NCBI GenBank assembly: GCA_963682025.1
Contig: OY821521.1
Location: 169,373,165 to 169,437,164, forward strand
Direction of reading: 5' to 3'
DNA from: Cordilura impudica
Taxonomy: Eukaryota; Arthropoda; Insecta; Diptera; Scathophagidae
Length of the DNA stretch: 64,000 nucleotides
Within the stretch, counting starts at the first letter, position 1, and each line of letters starts with the position of its first letter. Both the position numbers and the translations under genes were made by a program. The notes under the pieces were generated by a model that was given only the letters and a program-made list of their open reading frames with translations, made no database searches and had not been told where the DNA came from. Of this stretch, positions 54,881-64,000 are shown one piece after another.

Positions 54881-55363
54881 CGTATGATAAATTTTATCTA
54901 CGTATGTGCAATAATTACCTGTTGATCAAAATAGGCCACACATATACTATAAGCAATTGCTTAAAGAAACCTTGAATTTGACGTCTCTGCTCGATGATGA
55001 TCACTTATTGAATGAATTAATTAAATTTTTAAAAGTTTTGATTCCTTTAATTTGCGGCCCATTCCGTTACATTTGATGTTTATAAATAAACTGAAAAAAA
55101 AAACTTAAAGCGGTTTCGCACCTTATTTTTGAAGCATTTTTGCTGCAACATCTTATAAAAAACTTCTAAATTAAAAAACCAAAAACTTTTTAATTGAAAT
55201 AAAAAATGAATTTTCTGCCCATACAAATTTTTGTGGAGAAAGTTCATTTTATTGGGGAATTTGTTAATTGGGGACTAAGTACTCAGCGCCTGGTAAGCAT
55301 AGTGAACCATTTTTCAAGTCAAAGGCCTTTTCATCCCGGGCAAGACCGGGTAAAAACAGCTAG

Positions 55364-55893
55364 TATAAAATAAAACACCTTTTTAATGATATTTTAAAAA
55401 TTGAGCCGTCTTTGAAAAATAACGATATTATACAATGATGCCAACAATTTGGTCACTCCAAAACATATTGCAGAAACATGTTTAAATGTATGATATGTGG
55501 ACTGAATCATCCCTCTTGAAATTGTCCAAAACCTGAAAACTCACACCCCCAATGTGTTAATTGCCTGCAACAACATACCGCGAACTATAAAGGATGTAGA
55601 GTTATAGAGACCTTTTTAAAAAGATAATATGAACACCGTAGACAAAATAATAATATTCGCGAAGCAAAATATCAATTTAACGCAGAAAAGTTTCTTGATT
55701 TTAACAATAATAATTCGCCCAACAATCAATTCGAGGAAAATCAGTTTTCATATACTCCAACATTGAGAAACAATAATGTACAACAAGATCAAAATATGTT
55801 TAAAACCCTTGAAACACTCATTCAAAAACAAAATGAATTAACGAACAAACTTTTGAGTATGATGAAATTAATAATGACAAATCTATGCCCTTA
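55364..55893 (+). pseudogene. LINE D, ORF1 zinc-knuckle part
   Basis: It continues from 52361: IKHLFNDILKIEPSLKNND, QFGHSKTYCRNMFKCMICGL then NHPS and NCPK, HPQCVNCLQQHTANYKGC. These are CCHC-type knuckles (CQ.FGH..YC, C..C....H....C, C..C...H....C) in standard order. The C-terminal part is asparagine/glutamine-rich. A few stops break it. Confidence 0.85.
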
Positions 55894-55904
55894 AATTTTC
55901 GTTT

Positions 55905-57895
55905 AGCATTATGGAATGATAATGGCATTACCAATCACATCAGAGAAATTTAAATTTTTCTAAAAACAAATTATATTGATTTACTTTTGGTGTCGGAGAC
56001 ACATTTTACCAGTAGAAGTTTCCTCAAAATTGATGGTTATGACTTCATAAATACCAACCATCCTGATAACAGAGCCCACGCTGGCTCAGGAATTTTCATC
56101 AAATCAAAAATAAAATATGACATTCTAAATGGTTTACAGGAAAAATATCTTCAATATCATGTTGCCTGCATTAAAGTTAAAAGTCACGATGGAGACTTAT
56201 TTGTGTCTTCAATTTATTTTCCCCCTCGGCATACAGTTAAATGTCAACATTACGATGATTTTTTTTTTTTAGCACACTTGGTGTACGATTTCTTGTTGGT
56301 AGAGAGTTCAATACCAAACGTCCGTGGTGGGATTCCAGATTAATAAATTAATAAATACTCAGCTTTATCGACTGGTACACCAACATATTGACCTAGTGAT
56401 TCACAAAAAATTCCCGATTTATTAGATTTTATTGTCGTCAATGGTATAGCTAGCTATAAATTGGAAATTAAAAGTAGTTCCGATCTGAGTTCAGATCACA
56501 CACCAGCTTTAGTTAATCTATACATATCCATGTTTCAAAAATATTTGGAAAAAAATATAAATCTTAATATAAGCCTTAAAACCAACTTAGAACTAGATGA
56601 TGTAGTAGAATATTTCACAAACGGGATACATAAAGCTGCGCATTTCTCAGCACCCATACTAGATGAATCATCTCAAAAACATTTCTGCAACTCTAACATT
56701 TCTCGCGAAATTCGTTAACTCCTTAGAGAAAAAAGAAGGTTATGGAAAAGATGGCAAATAAGTAGGAATATATTTGATAAATGTTTATTTAATAAAGCTT
56801 GCAAGGACCTCAAAACCTGGCTGGTTGAACATAAAAATGAAAAAACCTCACAATTTCTTTAGAATATAAATAATTCAAAATACAAAGAACACCTCCTATG
56901 GAAAGCTACAAAATTTCTTAAAAGACCAACTAAACGGAATATCATCTTAAAAAATTCGGATAACTCATGGTGTAGAACTGAACAAGCTATCTCGGATGCA
57001 TTTGCTATTCATTTAAAAACACATTTTTGCCCTTTGCAAATGGACTGTCCAATTAAATGTTTTACACCTAGCGATGTTAAAGCGGACATAAAAATTTTAA
57101 ATAAAAAAAGGCTCCGGAATATGACCTAATTGATGCGAATAACTATGATTTACCACACAATATTAAGGCTTGATCATTTTCCATCAGAGTGGAAAGGTGC
57201 GGAGATCATAATGATTCCAAAACCGAACAAACCACAAAATTTGGCAACATCATTCAGACCAATAATTTTACTTGTCAATTTCTCAAATATATTTCTAAAA
57301 ATTTTCCTTCGGCGATTGTCACCGATTTTATAATCCACAAGTATTTTTCCGGAAAAAACTTTACTGGCTTGTAGGCCCAGAACCTCAGTTAAGCCTAAAT
57401 AATAAATTAAGGATTTATAAAATTATATTAAAACCTGTGTGGTCATACGGTTTTCAATTGTGGGGTACCGCCAGTAATTGGAATATTAAAATACTTGAAA
57501 GATTTAGATATTAAGACATCACTAACGCTCCATGGTATATTATAAATAAGGCAATTAAAAAAGATCTTTCTATATCAATAGTTAAAGACGAAATAACAAC
57601 CACAAGTGAAAGATACCTTCAGAGCCATGATAAGCAGCCATGATAAACCACAGGCGAGATCAAAAGGCTTAAACGCAGTCATATACTAGATCTACCACTC
57701 TGTAAATAATCATTATTCAACATGTAAAAACAAATGAAAATAACACTGTAAATATTATTAAATTTTAATAATTAATATTCTTATGTATGTCACTGGAGAT
57801 ACATAATATCTGTGATATATCAATAACTAAACAAATTTGCTTATTATCTTTGAACAGATTGTAAATAAAGAAATATTATTAAAAAAAAATGATTC
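55905..57895 (+). pseudogene. LINE D, ORF2 endonuclease and reverse transcriptase remnants, 3' end
   Basis: Endonuclease: LLLVSETHFTSRSFLKIDGY (catalytic E), RAHAGSGIFIKSKIKYD, VSSIYFPPRHT and SSDLSSDHTPAL (SDH). Middle: SREIRxLLREKRRLWKRWQI, CKDLKTWLVEHKNEK. Reverse transcriptase fingers: HFPSEWKGAEIIMIPKPNKP then SFRPIILL. A deletion removes the palm; after about 57375 it continues LSLNNKLRIYKIILKPVWSY then GFQLWGTAS and NAPWYIINKAIKKDLSIS (jockey C-terminus). It ends with AATAAAGAAATATTATTAAA and an A run near 57890. Inactive. Confidence 0.85.
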
Positions 57896-57944
57896 TAAAA
57901 ACATGATCATAATTTAATTTTTTTTGATCTGATCTGATTTTTTT

Positions 57945-58736
57945 TTATTATACCCTATACCACTATGTGGTTTGGGAGTAATGACTTTGTGCTGCTGTTT
58001 GTAACTACCAAAAATATTTGACCTAGACCCATCTTTTATTGTAACGATCGAATCAGAATCACTATCTGACTCGATTTAACGATGTCCGTCCGTCCGTCCG
58101 TCCGTCTGTGTGTCCATATATAGCTTGTAATCAAACTGCAGGTCGCAAATATCAATATATTTTAATGAAATTTGGTATATAAGCTTCCATGTGCCACAGG
58201 ATAAACGCTGTTGAAACTGGTGAGAATCGGTCCAGGTTCAGACCTAGCCCCCATACAAATGACCCCTATGAAATCGACATAAATTGCCATAAGATCCAAA
58301 TTGTCATATAGATCTTACTCCAATTGGGTTTGAATGTGTTTATTATATCCATTAATGAGTATTCCAAAAATGATCCCTATGGCACAACTCTAAGTCATAG
58401 GCCCAATATAGCGCTGCTTCCCCATCTTCACTTAAATCTATCAAAAAACAAAAATATTGCACTGATTCTTCTCAAAATTTTGTGTGTATATATTTTTGCA
58501 AACTACAAGAGGCTTTACCAAACATGATCAGGATCGGTCCATTTTTGCACCTAGTCCCCATATAGATATAGCAGCCGGTATGAACTTTTTCATATCTGCA
58601 GCCTAAAAAATTAACAAAAATCCCACTCAAATTTGGTTTATGCTTATTTTTTATATCCAGTTAGTTGGGCTCTAAATGCATGGTATAGGGTATCACATAG
58701 TCGGTCTAGACCGACTATAATTTTCTTACTTGTTTT
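57945..58736 (-). repeat. Dispersed repeat family D, copy 3
   Basis: This is the inverse orientation of D1/D2. It begins TTATTATACCCTATACCACT at the left, contains CGTCCGTCCGTCCGTCCGTC, and ends with AGTCGGTCTAGACCGACT (18-bp palindrome, about 58697-58715) and TATAATTTTCTTACTTG. It directly follows the 3' end of LINE D. Confidence 0.75.
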
Positions 58737-59340
58737 TTATTTCCTTTTAAATTTGATACCCATATTAACATATTGAGGGAAATTTTTAAAATAATGATTA
58801 AATATTTTTATTTGCGTAAAATTTTAAAGATTGAGTAAACAGTTTTTCTATATACGACCTCTAGTTTCATGAGTATAAGGTCCTGCTCAAGTCCAATTAA
58901 TTCTGTCCAATATTTTATCCTTCAACAATATGATTTTTTGCTAAGGCTTAATTAATATAGCTATAGGAACAAAATTGAAGCTATGGCAATAAAGAACATT
59001 GGAAATTGTCAAGGATATGAAAGCAAAAAGTTTTCAAAGGACATTATTTTTAGTTTTTCGTCCGGAAAAATAAAAATAAGAAATTGTTTTAAATTCTAGG
59101 AGTTTTCCTCTTTCATCTAATATCCATGTTGGCATAAACTGATGGGCAGAAACATTTAAATAAATTTTTACATCCTTAAAATTTTGAAGTCGTTTAAACA
59201 GGAGAATAGACCAGAAAATGAAGAACTGAGAACGCAGTTTTCCTATACTGGACATCTATTTTTATGGTCGCAATTGATGCTTTCTTAAAATCAATTGACG
59301 TGTTCTGAAAAACAATTGGGAAAGGTGTAGTTTGTTTAAA
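58737..59340. other. AT-rich stretch, nothing recognised
   Basis: Only short frames without family resemblance; no termini seen. Confidence 0.35.
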
Positions 59341-59512
59341 GTATTTACATGGACACACATACAGATAGGCAGACTGACTGACAGACGGATGGACGGACTG
59401 ACATACTGGCATCAGCTCAGAAAGTGATTTTAAGTCGGTCGGTAAAATAAAAGGTTGGTTTAAGTCAAATATTTTTGGCAGTTACAGTTAAATGAAAAAA
59501 TTTTATAAAACA
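59341..59512 (+). repeat. Diverged terminal fragment of repeat family D
   Basis: ACATGGACACACATACAGAT, GACGGATGGACGGACTGACA, AGCTCAGAAAGTGATTTTA and AAATATTTTTGGCAGTTACA follow the order of the D family end. It stops at the H2 border. Confidence 0.5.
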
Positions 59513-61255
59513 CTAGATGTAACTCGGTGTGCTTCGCTACACCCCCCCCCCTCCCCTCCCCCCTTCCGTATCGTTATGAAAGGGCTCACGCAAAGTCCCA
59601 AGGCTCTCACTAATACAGTAATTCAGATATATCACATTCAATATTAAGTTTGTCTGGGGGTACCACGCGCATTTGTCTAATCCTGCCCATTTTTTTTTTG
59701 TCTGACTACTCACGTTAATAATAGATGGCCTGAGACAAATTTGCAAAGCTTTCTCTATGATAGTACTTAATATATATGATATTAAAAATTTACTTTGTAT
59801 GGGAGGTGCCACGCCCACTAAAAATATTTAAAAAAATTAAAGCCTGTAGCACTCCCATATCCGCAGTAAGACTATATGAAAATTTCAGGAAGATCAGATG
59901 AGTAGTTACGGAGATTACCTCCTACAAACAAACAAACAAACAAACAAACAAATATTACCTCTTTATTATGTAAGTATAGATTATTAGTATAGATTTTTTT
60001 ATTTCAATGCCTGCTATACTGATGTACAAGGTTTTTTTTTTCATTTGGCAATTTTTCTTTTTAGCGATTTTTGATTTTGCCCATTTTTGATTTTGAAGAT
60101 TTTTGTTTTTTGGGCGATTTTTATATTTCGCGATTTTTGGGTTTGGCGATTTTTGATTTTGGCGATATATTGAGCTTGTCAAAAGACTGTCGCTTTCGTA
60201 GTGCTTCATATTTTTTACATAGGAGGTGCCACGCCCACTAATCCCACATTACATTAATATATGATGGACTCATGCAAAATGTCGAGTCTTTCCCTTTTAT
60301 AGTACACCAGTTATATGATATTAGATATCTACTTTGCATGGGCGGTGCTAGGCCCACTGCTCCGATCACGCCCATTTTTTTGTTCGACTAATCACATAAA
60401 GAACCTATGGGCTCACGCAAAGCCACAAAGTTCTCTCTTTTACAGTACTCCAGATATATGACATTAAGTAGTTACTTTGCATGGGGAGTGCTACGCCCGT
60501 TGGTGTGAACCCGCCAATTTTTTGTTCGACTACTCATACTAAGATCTAATAGGCTCGTGCAAAGTGTCAAAGCTTCCTTTTTTAGCACACCAGTTATATG
60601 ATATCATATATTTACTTTGTATGGGCGGTGCCACATCCACTGCTCCGATCACGCCCACTTTTTGTCTAACTAATCAAATGAATAACTTATGGGCTAACAC
60701 AAAGTCCGAAGACTCTCACCATTACCGTACGCCCGCCATATGGCATTTTATATTTACTTTGTATGGGAGGTACCACGCCAACTGCTCCGATCACGCCCAT
60801 TTTTTGTCTAACTAATCACATGAATAACCTATGGGGTCACACAAAGTCCCAAGACTCTAACTATAACAGTACTCTAGATATATTGCATTTTATATTTAAT
60901 TTGTATTAATAAACACCATAAAAATAAAAAAAATGAATTATTACTTGTCTGGGAGGTACCACGCCCACCTGTCCGATCCTGCCCATTTCCGGCGTAGCTA
61001 CTAATAACTATTAACAATAGGTGACCTCACACAAATTTGCACAGCTCTCCCTATCATAATACTCAATATCTGTATATGATATTAAAAATTTACTTAGTGT
61101 GGGAGGTGCCACGCCCACCAAAAATATTGAAAAAATTATATCCGCAGTAAGACTCTGTGAAAATTTCAGGAAGATCAGATGGGTAGTTACGGAGATTACC
61201 TCCTACAAACAAACAAACAAAGAAACACACATTACCTCTTTATTATATTAGTATA
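59513..61255 (-). mobile_element. Helitron-like non-autonomous element H2, second full copy
   Basis: The CTAG end is at 59513 (plus-strand CTAGATGTAACTCGGTGTGC) and the 5' end TATACTAATATAATAAAGAG is near 61255. As in the copy in LINE B, a second internal 5'-like end (GTATAGATTATTAGTATAGA with CAAA repeats) lies near 59930-59995. Monomers with GGTGCCACGCCCACT..GATCACGCCCATTTTT recur about every 140-150 bp. A C-rich run (CCCCCCCCCTCCCCTCCCCC) lies near the CTAG end. Non-coding. Confidence 0.8.
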
Positions 61256-61735
61256 TATTATTTATTTATTTATTTATTTATTGATATCCTGTACAACAAG
61301 ACCAAGTCTTTTAATTATAGTACAGGATTATATTGGATAAGGAATCAACAATTTCAAAAATTTTATATGTATAGTAGTAATAATAATAAAGTTTATATAA
61401 AAAGTAAGTATAATTATTTACGAACAGAAATAGCATAGATACAAAAAATATAAAAATAAAAAATAAAAAAAATAAAAATAAAAAATTACATATATCACAT
61501 AATCTATGGAAAATGGTTAAGTGAAAAAATTAAACAAAAAAGTTGTATTAAGCTGTTGTTCATGTGGAATTGTATTCCAAAGACGAGCGGCATGGATAAA
61601 GAACTGCCATTCGGAAACTAAATGTCGATGTCTTGGTATGATGATTAGTTTGCCCCTATTCGATCTTGCAAACTGAATTTTGGCATACATATATTGCGGG
61701 TTTTTTGTATAAATAACTTTATGTATGAGTACTAG
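61256..61735 (-). pseudogene. LINE 3' end (LINE A/E family), minus strand
   Basis: Reading from about 61735 down: QFARSNRGKLIIIPRHRHLV then SEWQFFIHAARLWNTIPHEQ, the same C-terminal block as LINE A (LVSEWQFFINAIRLWNALP). The 3' UTR follows, with a stem-loop pairing ATCCTGTAC and GTACAGGAT (61286-61328) around AAGACTTGGTCTT, then an AATAAATAAATAAATAAAT tail at about 61256-61282. It is 5'-truncated. Confidence 0.8.
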
Positions 61736-61809
61736 TACCCTTATCTTAAGTAAGTTTTCAAAAGATTAATTTAAAGGAAAATTTTAATGCGTCTAAGCAG
61801 ACTTAAAAA

Positions 61810-62212
61810 TACTAATGCAGTTTTCTTTTCTGACAAAAAATATCGCATTTTATTTGCACTTTTTTCGAAAAGTGTATTTTTTTATATATTCTAAAAAAAA
61901 AGGAAACCTTTACTTACACATCAACCGAAAAGTCTCAAAGTCGAGCCCTCGTAAATCACTAAAAATTGCAGCCATTGCTTTCTTTCAGGTCATAGTTTGA
62001 GAATATTTCCCCATTGTTCCCGTTTTTTGAATATTTTCACCCTATAAATGCAAAATTTTTTTGCATTTTATGAACACAGCACTTCGAGACCTTTCGATTG
62101 ATGTATCAAATGAGGTTGCTCTAAATTCAGAATATATATGAAAGAATACACTTTTTAAAAAAGTGTCAATAAAATGCGACATTTTTGTCAGAAAAGGAAA
62201 CGGCATAAGTAA
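61810..62212. mobile_element. Foldback MITE with about 80-bp inverted termini
   Basis: Left arm TTTTCTTTTCTGACAAAAAA, ATCGCATTTTATTTGCACTT, GAAAAGTGTATT is mirrored at the right by TTTCCTTTTCTGACAAAAAT, GTCGCATTTTATTGACACTT, AAAAAGTGTATT when reverse complemented. The arms end at TAATGCAG (left) and GGCATAA (right). The interior of about 240 bp is unique and AT-rich. Target duplication is not clear. No coding capacity. Confidence 0.75.
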
Positions 62213-63748
62213 AGTAGTTTATTATTTATTAATAAAACAAGATTTTGAGGAAAAAAATTTTTAAATGCCCTAAATTGTGATTTTCCTCGTGTGAAAAAAA
62301 TATTTTCAAAATCATTCCATAAATTAAAAATTATGGAATGTTTAAGCTTTATGTGAAAATATTTTTCAAAAATAATGATTGAGTTTGAAAAATATTTAGA
62401 AATTTTCAATTTTTCATAAAAATTTTAAACGTTTCGTTGCGCTTCATTTTATGAAATGAGCCCATTAATGAAGAGGTTTAAATTCAGCAATGCTGTACAA
62501 GACATAATCACTTATTTAAAAAATTATTTGAAGTAAAAATTGTTCATATTCAAGTTAAAAAAATTTTTAAGTTAACCTAAATTTTTTCACAAATATTTTA
62601 GCCATATGGCTCCTTGTGAATACAATGTGACAGTCATTTATTTAACAAATTGTATTGAAAAAAATTGCTACACTTTTCTGATGTGGTAGTCATAATGTTC
62701 ACAAAACGATGTCTTTATGAACTCCTACCCATCTCGTTATATATTCTTTGCTAAGCTTCGAACCTGGGTTGCATTAAAACATTCTAAATAATAAATAAAA
62801 TATTTTTTATCCTTTCAAGGTCCATCTAAGTACATAAATGTCGTTGGCAAAATTTCATATAATAATATAATGATGGACTAAAAATAATATATAAACCTCA
62901 AATATATAAATACAATAACCAAAATAATTGTAGCGTCATTACAGCTTGTTGGCACGTTATGGCGTATAATTTATAATTTAACCAAAAATAATAGAACTAA
63001 CATTACTTATACGCCCTGATGACTGTCACTGTTTTTTTTTTAGTGCAAACAACCTTTGATCTCAGGGGTTATTATTACATGAAAGGAAAAAAAAATAAAA
63101 ATAAAAATGTTTTATGCAAACGTAATTCAAACCAACACATCCACAAAAAATTCTTGTCTTGTTAAGATAACACTTGACAACTTAGACACTCGACATTGAA
63201 TTATTTGTACCAAGTCAAAAAAAAAACCTTTTTATGTTCAAAAAAAAAAGTGAAAAGAAAACGTTGCATATAATTTAAGGGAAAACCCGAAAAACTATAG
63301 ATAATTAAATTACTAAAAAAGCAACAGAAAAGTAAAGAGTCACGATAATAAAAAATTTATTCAAATATAACAGCGGAAGGTCAAAAGCCAAAGTAAATTT
63401 GATTTTTTTTTTTTACTTTTCTAACTTTTTGTGCTTCATTTTTACTTTTGTCTGAATAACTGATGTCTTTTATTAGAAAGAAGGGCCCTTAATAAATAAT
63501 CTTACAAAAGAGAAACAATTTAATGGAATTTGATTAAACTAAATAAACTTGATTCGTAAACTTACTTACAATTCTAGAGATATTTTGTTTTGATTTAAAA
63601 ATCATAACAATTCAATCCCATTCAAACGTAAACAAAACCCCAAGTTTCTTTCCATAAACTTAAATTCCAATTGAAAAATAATTCAAAGAAATCCTGAGCA
63701 TTTCAAAAATATAAATGATAGAGTAAAATATATTTAATGTCATCTTAC
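62213..63748. other. AT-rich stretch, nothing recognised
   Basis: A and T runs, no coding blocks, no element ends recognised. If the exon candidate at 63749-63890 is real, this would be intron or intergenic sequence on the minus strand. Confidence 0.4.
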
Positions 63749-63890
63749 CGTTATCAAACTCATCACCGTTGGATGCAGCTGTCAGCTGATAAATACAGCC
63801 ATCTATATTGCATACTGTATGTTCTTTTAGCTTCTTTTCGCCATCTGATACATACATAGGCGGCTCGCAAGGTTTTGAGGTAGTCGATAG
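63749..63890 (-). CDS. Candidate internal host exon, unrecognised family
   Basis: A 142-nt minus-strand segment is open in one frame: LSTTSKPCEPPMYVSDGEKK then LKEHTVCNIDGCIYQLTAAS and NGDEFDN. It is preceded by GATTAGTTATGTAG (AG acceptor, in-frame stop upstream in the presumed intron) and ends at AACG followed by GTAAGATG, a strong donor. Base composition is much more balanced than in its surroundings. Three cysteines and polar residues suggest an extracellular or DNA/protein-binding module, but I do not recognise the family. Phase is 0 in and 1 out if the borders hold. Neighbouring exons are not visible in the window. Confidence 0.45.
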
Positions 63891-63970
63891 CTACATAACT
63901 AATCAAACATAAAAAAATAAAATAAATCAAATAAATAGAATAAATGGAATAAATAAGAAAAAAAAAAAAA
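63891..63970. other. A/T-rich sequence before H1 copy 4
   Basis: AATAAATCAAATAAATAGAA-type repeats and a terminal A run. It would be the intron upstream of the exon candidate on the minus strand, including its weak polypyrimidine tract. Confidence 0.4.
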
Positions 63971-64000
63971 CTAGCAGATTCCAGCCCTCGAAATTCGAAC
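63971..64000 (-). mobile_element. Helitron-like H1, copy 4, cut by the window edge
   Basis: CTAGCAGATTCCAGCCCTCG then AAATTCG matches the CTAG terminus of H1 at 41227 and (inverted) 21905. The rest of the element would lie beyond 64000. Confidence 0.7.

Larger units (their letters stand above)
52362..55363 (+). mobile_element. Helitron-like element H3, 3.0 kb, with two satellite arrays
   Basis: The 5' end is TCTATATATATAAAATTC; the 3' end has a CCCGG/CCGGG hairpin (55335-55350), 12 bases, then CAG-CTAG before a host T. This is the Helentron/Helitron end pattern. The flanks are A and T with no duplication. Joining 52361 to 55364 restores the LINE D ORF1 frame exactly (NNKTI then YKIKHLFNDILKIEP). 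The interior is non-coding: a roughly 155-bp tandem array (52380-53730), a spacer with ATTCCCCA motifs, a GC-rich array (53960-54880), and a right flank in which GGGGAATTTGTTAATTGGGG mirrors the left spacer. Confidence 0.88.

Noticed and set aside
57890..59340. Search for the missing right terminus of the T4 Transib element beyond LINE D.
   Set aside because: No CACTGTG followed by CGCCG was found, so the terminus is treated as lost.

Overview
The window is eukaryotic, very AT-rich, non-coding DNA built almost entirely of transposable-element wreckage and satellite arrays. The element set (jockey-like and RTE/CR1-like LINEs ending in AATAAAT-type tails, Tc1/mariner elements, Helentron-like elements with TC...CTAG ends, a Transib/RAG1-type transposon, hAT-type MITEs) and the AT bias fit an insect, most likely a higher fly. 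That placement is inference. I see no complete host gene, tRNA, rRNA, CRISPR array or prokaryotic operon. Two short, better-composed open segments with splice-like borders (63749-63890 and 28869-28990, both minus) are the only host-exon candidates.

Layout. 1-6034: decayed Transib fragment, dispersed repeat D1, a Helitron-like H1 copy with a long hairpin, LINE scraps and repeat E. 6035-12300: a Helitron-like H2 element split by LINE A (6151-11084), which is itself split by a degraded Transib copy (about 8057-10113); an RTE/CR1-like LINE fragment lies further on. 12307-19861: repeat D2, about 4.7 kb of satellites A and B with a LINE inside, then a hAT-type MITE. 20743-27995: LINE B carrying H1, H2 and Tc1 insertions. 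29100-32400: a long satellite B array. 34034-39590: a Tc1 element split by a probable solo LTR (with its own MITE) and by a hAT-type element (with its own LINE). 41227-43390: H1, mariner and an A/T-rich satellite. 43646-49835: LINE E containing a Tc1 element (44694-49590) that contains a complete Transib/RAG1-type transposon (45099-48413). 49909-57890: a second Transib copy, then LINE D interrupted by a 3.0-kb Helitron-like element H3 with two internal satellites. 57945-64000: D3, H2, a LINE 3' end, a MITE, one exon candidate and the start of another H1.

The main result is the Transib/RAG1-type family. The copy at 45099-48413 has both termini, starting with CACAGTG, which is the V(D)J signal heptamer. 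A perfect 5-bp CGTCG target duplication flanks it, and its transposase keeps the RAG1-like D, D, E residues and zinc ligands. It has one frameshift and one in-frame stop. Three more diverged copies are present. Two of them keep a CACAGTG terminus next to a CGNCG pentamer, with an A-rich nonamer-like block 21-23 bp inside.

Nesting gives a relative chronology: LINE insertion, then Tc1, then Transib in one cluster; LINE, then Helitron-like elements and Tc1 in others. Removing two Helitron-like insertions rejoins LINE reading frames exactly at an A/T dinucleotide with no target duplication, which supports both the element class and the borders given.
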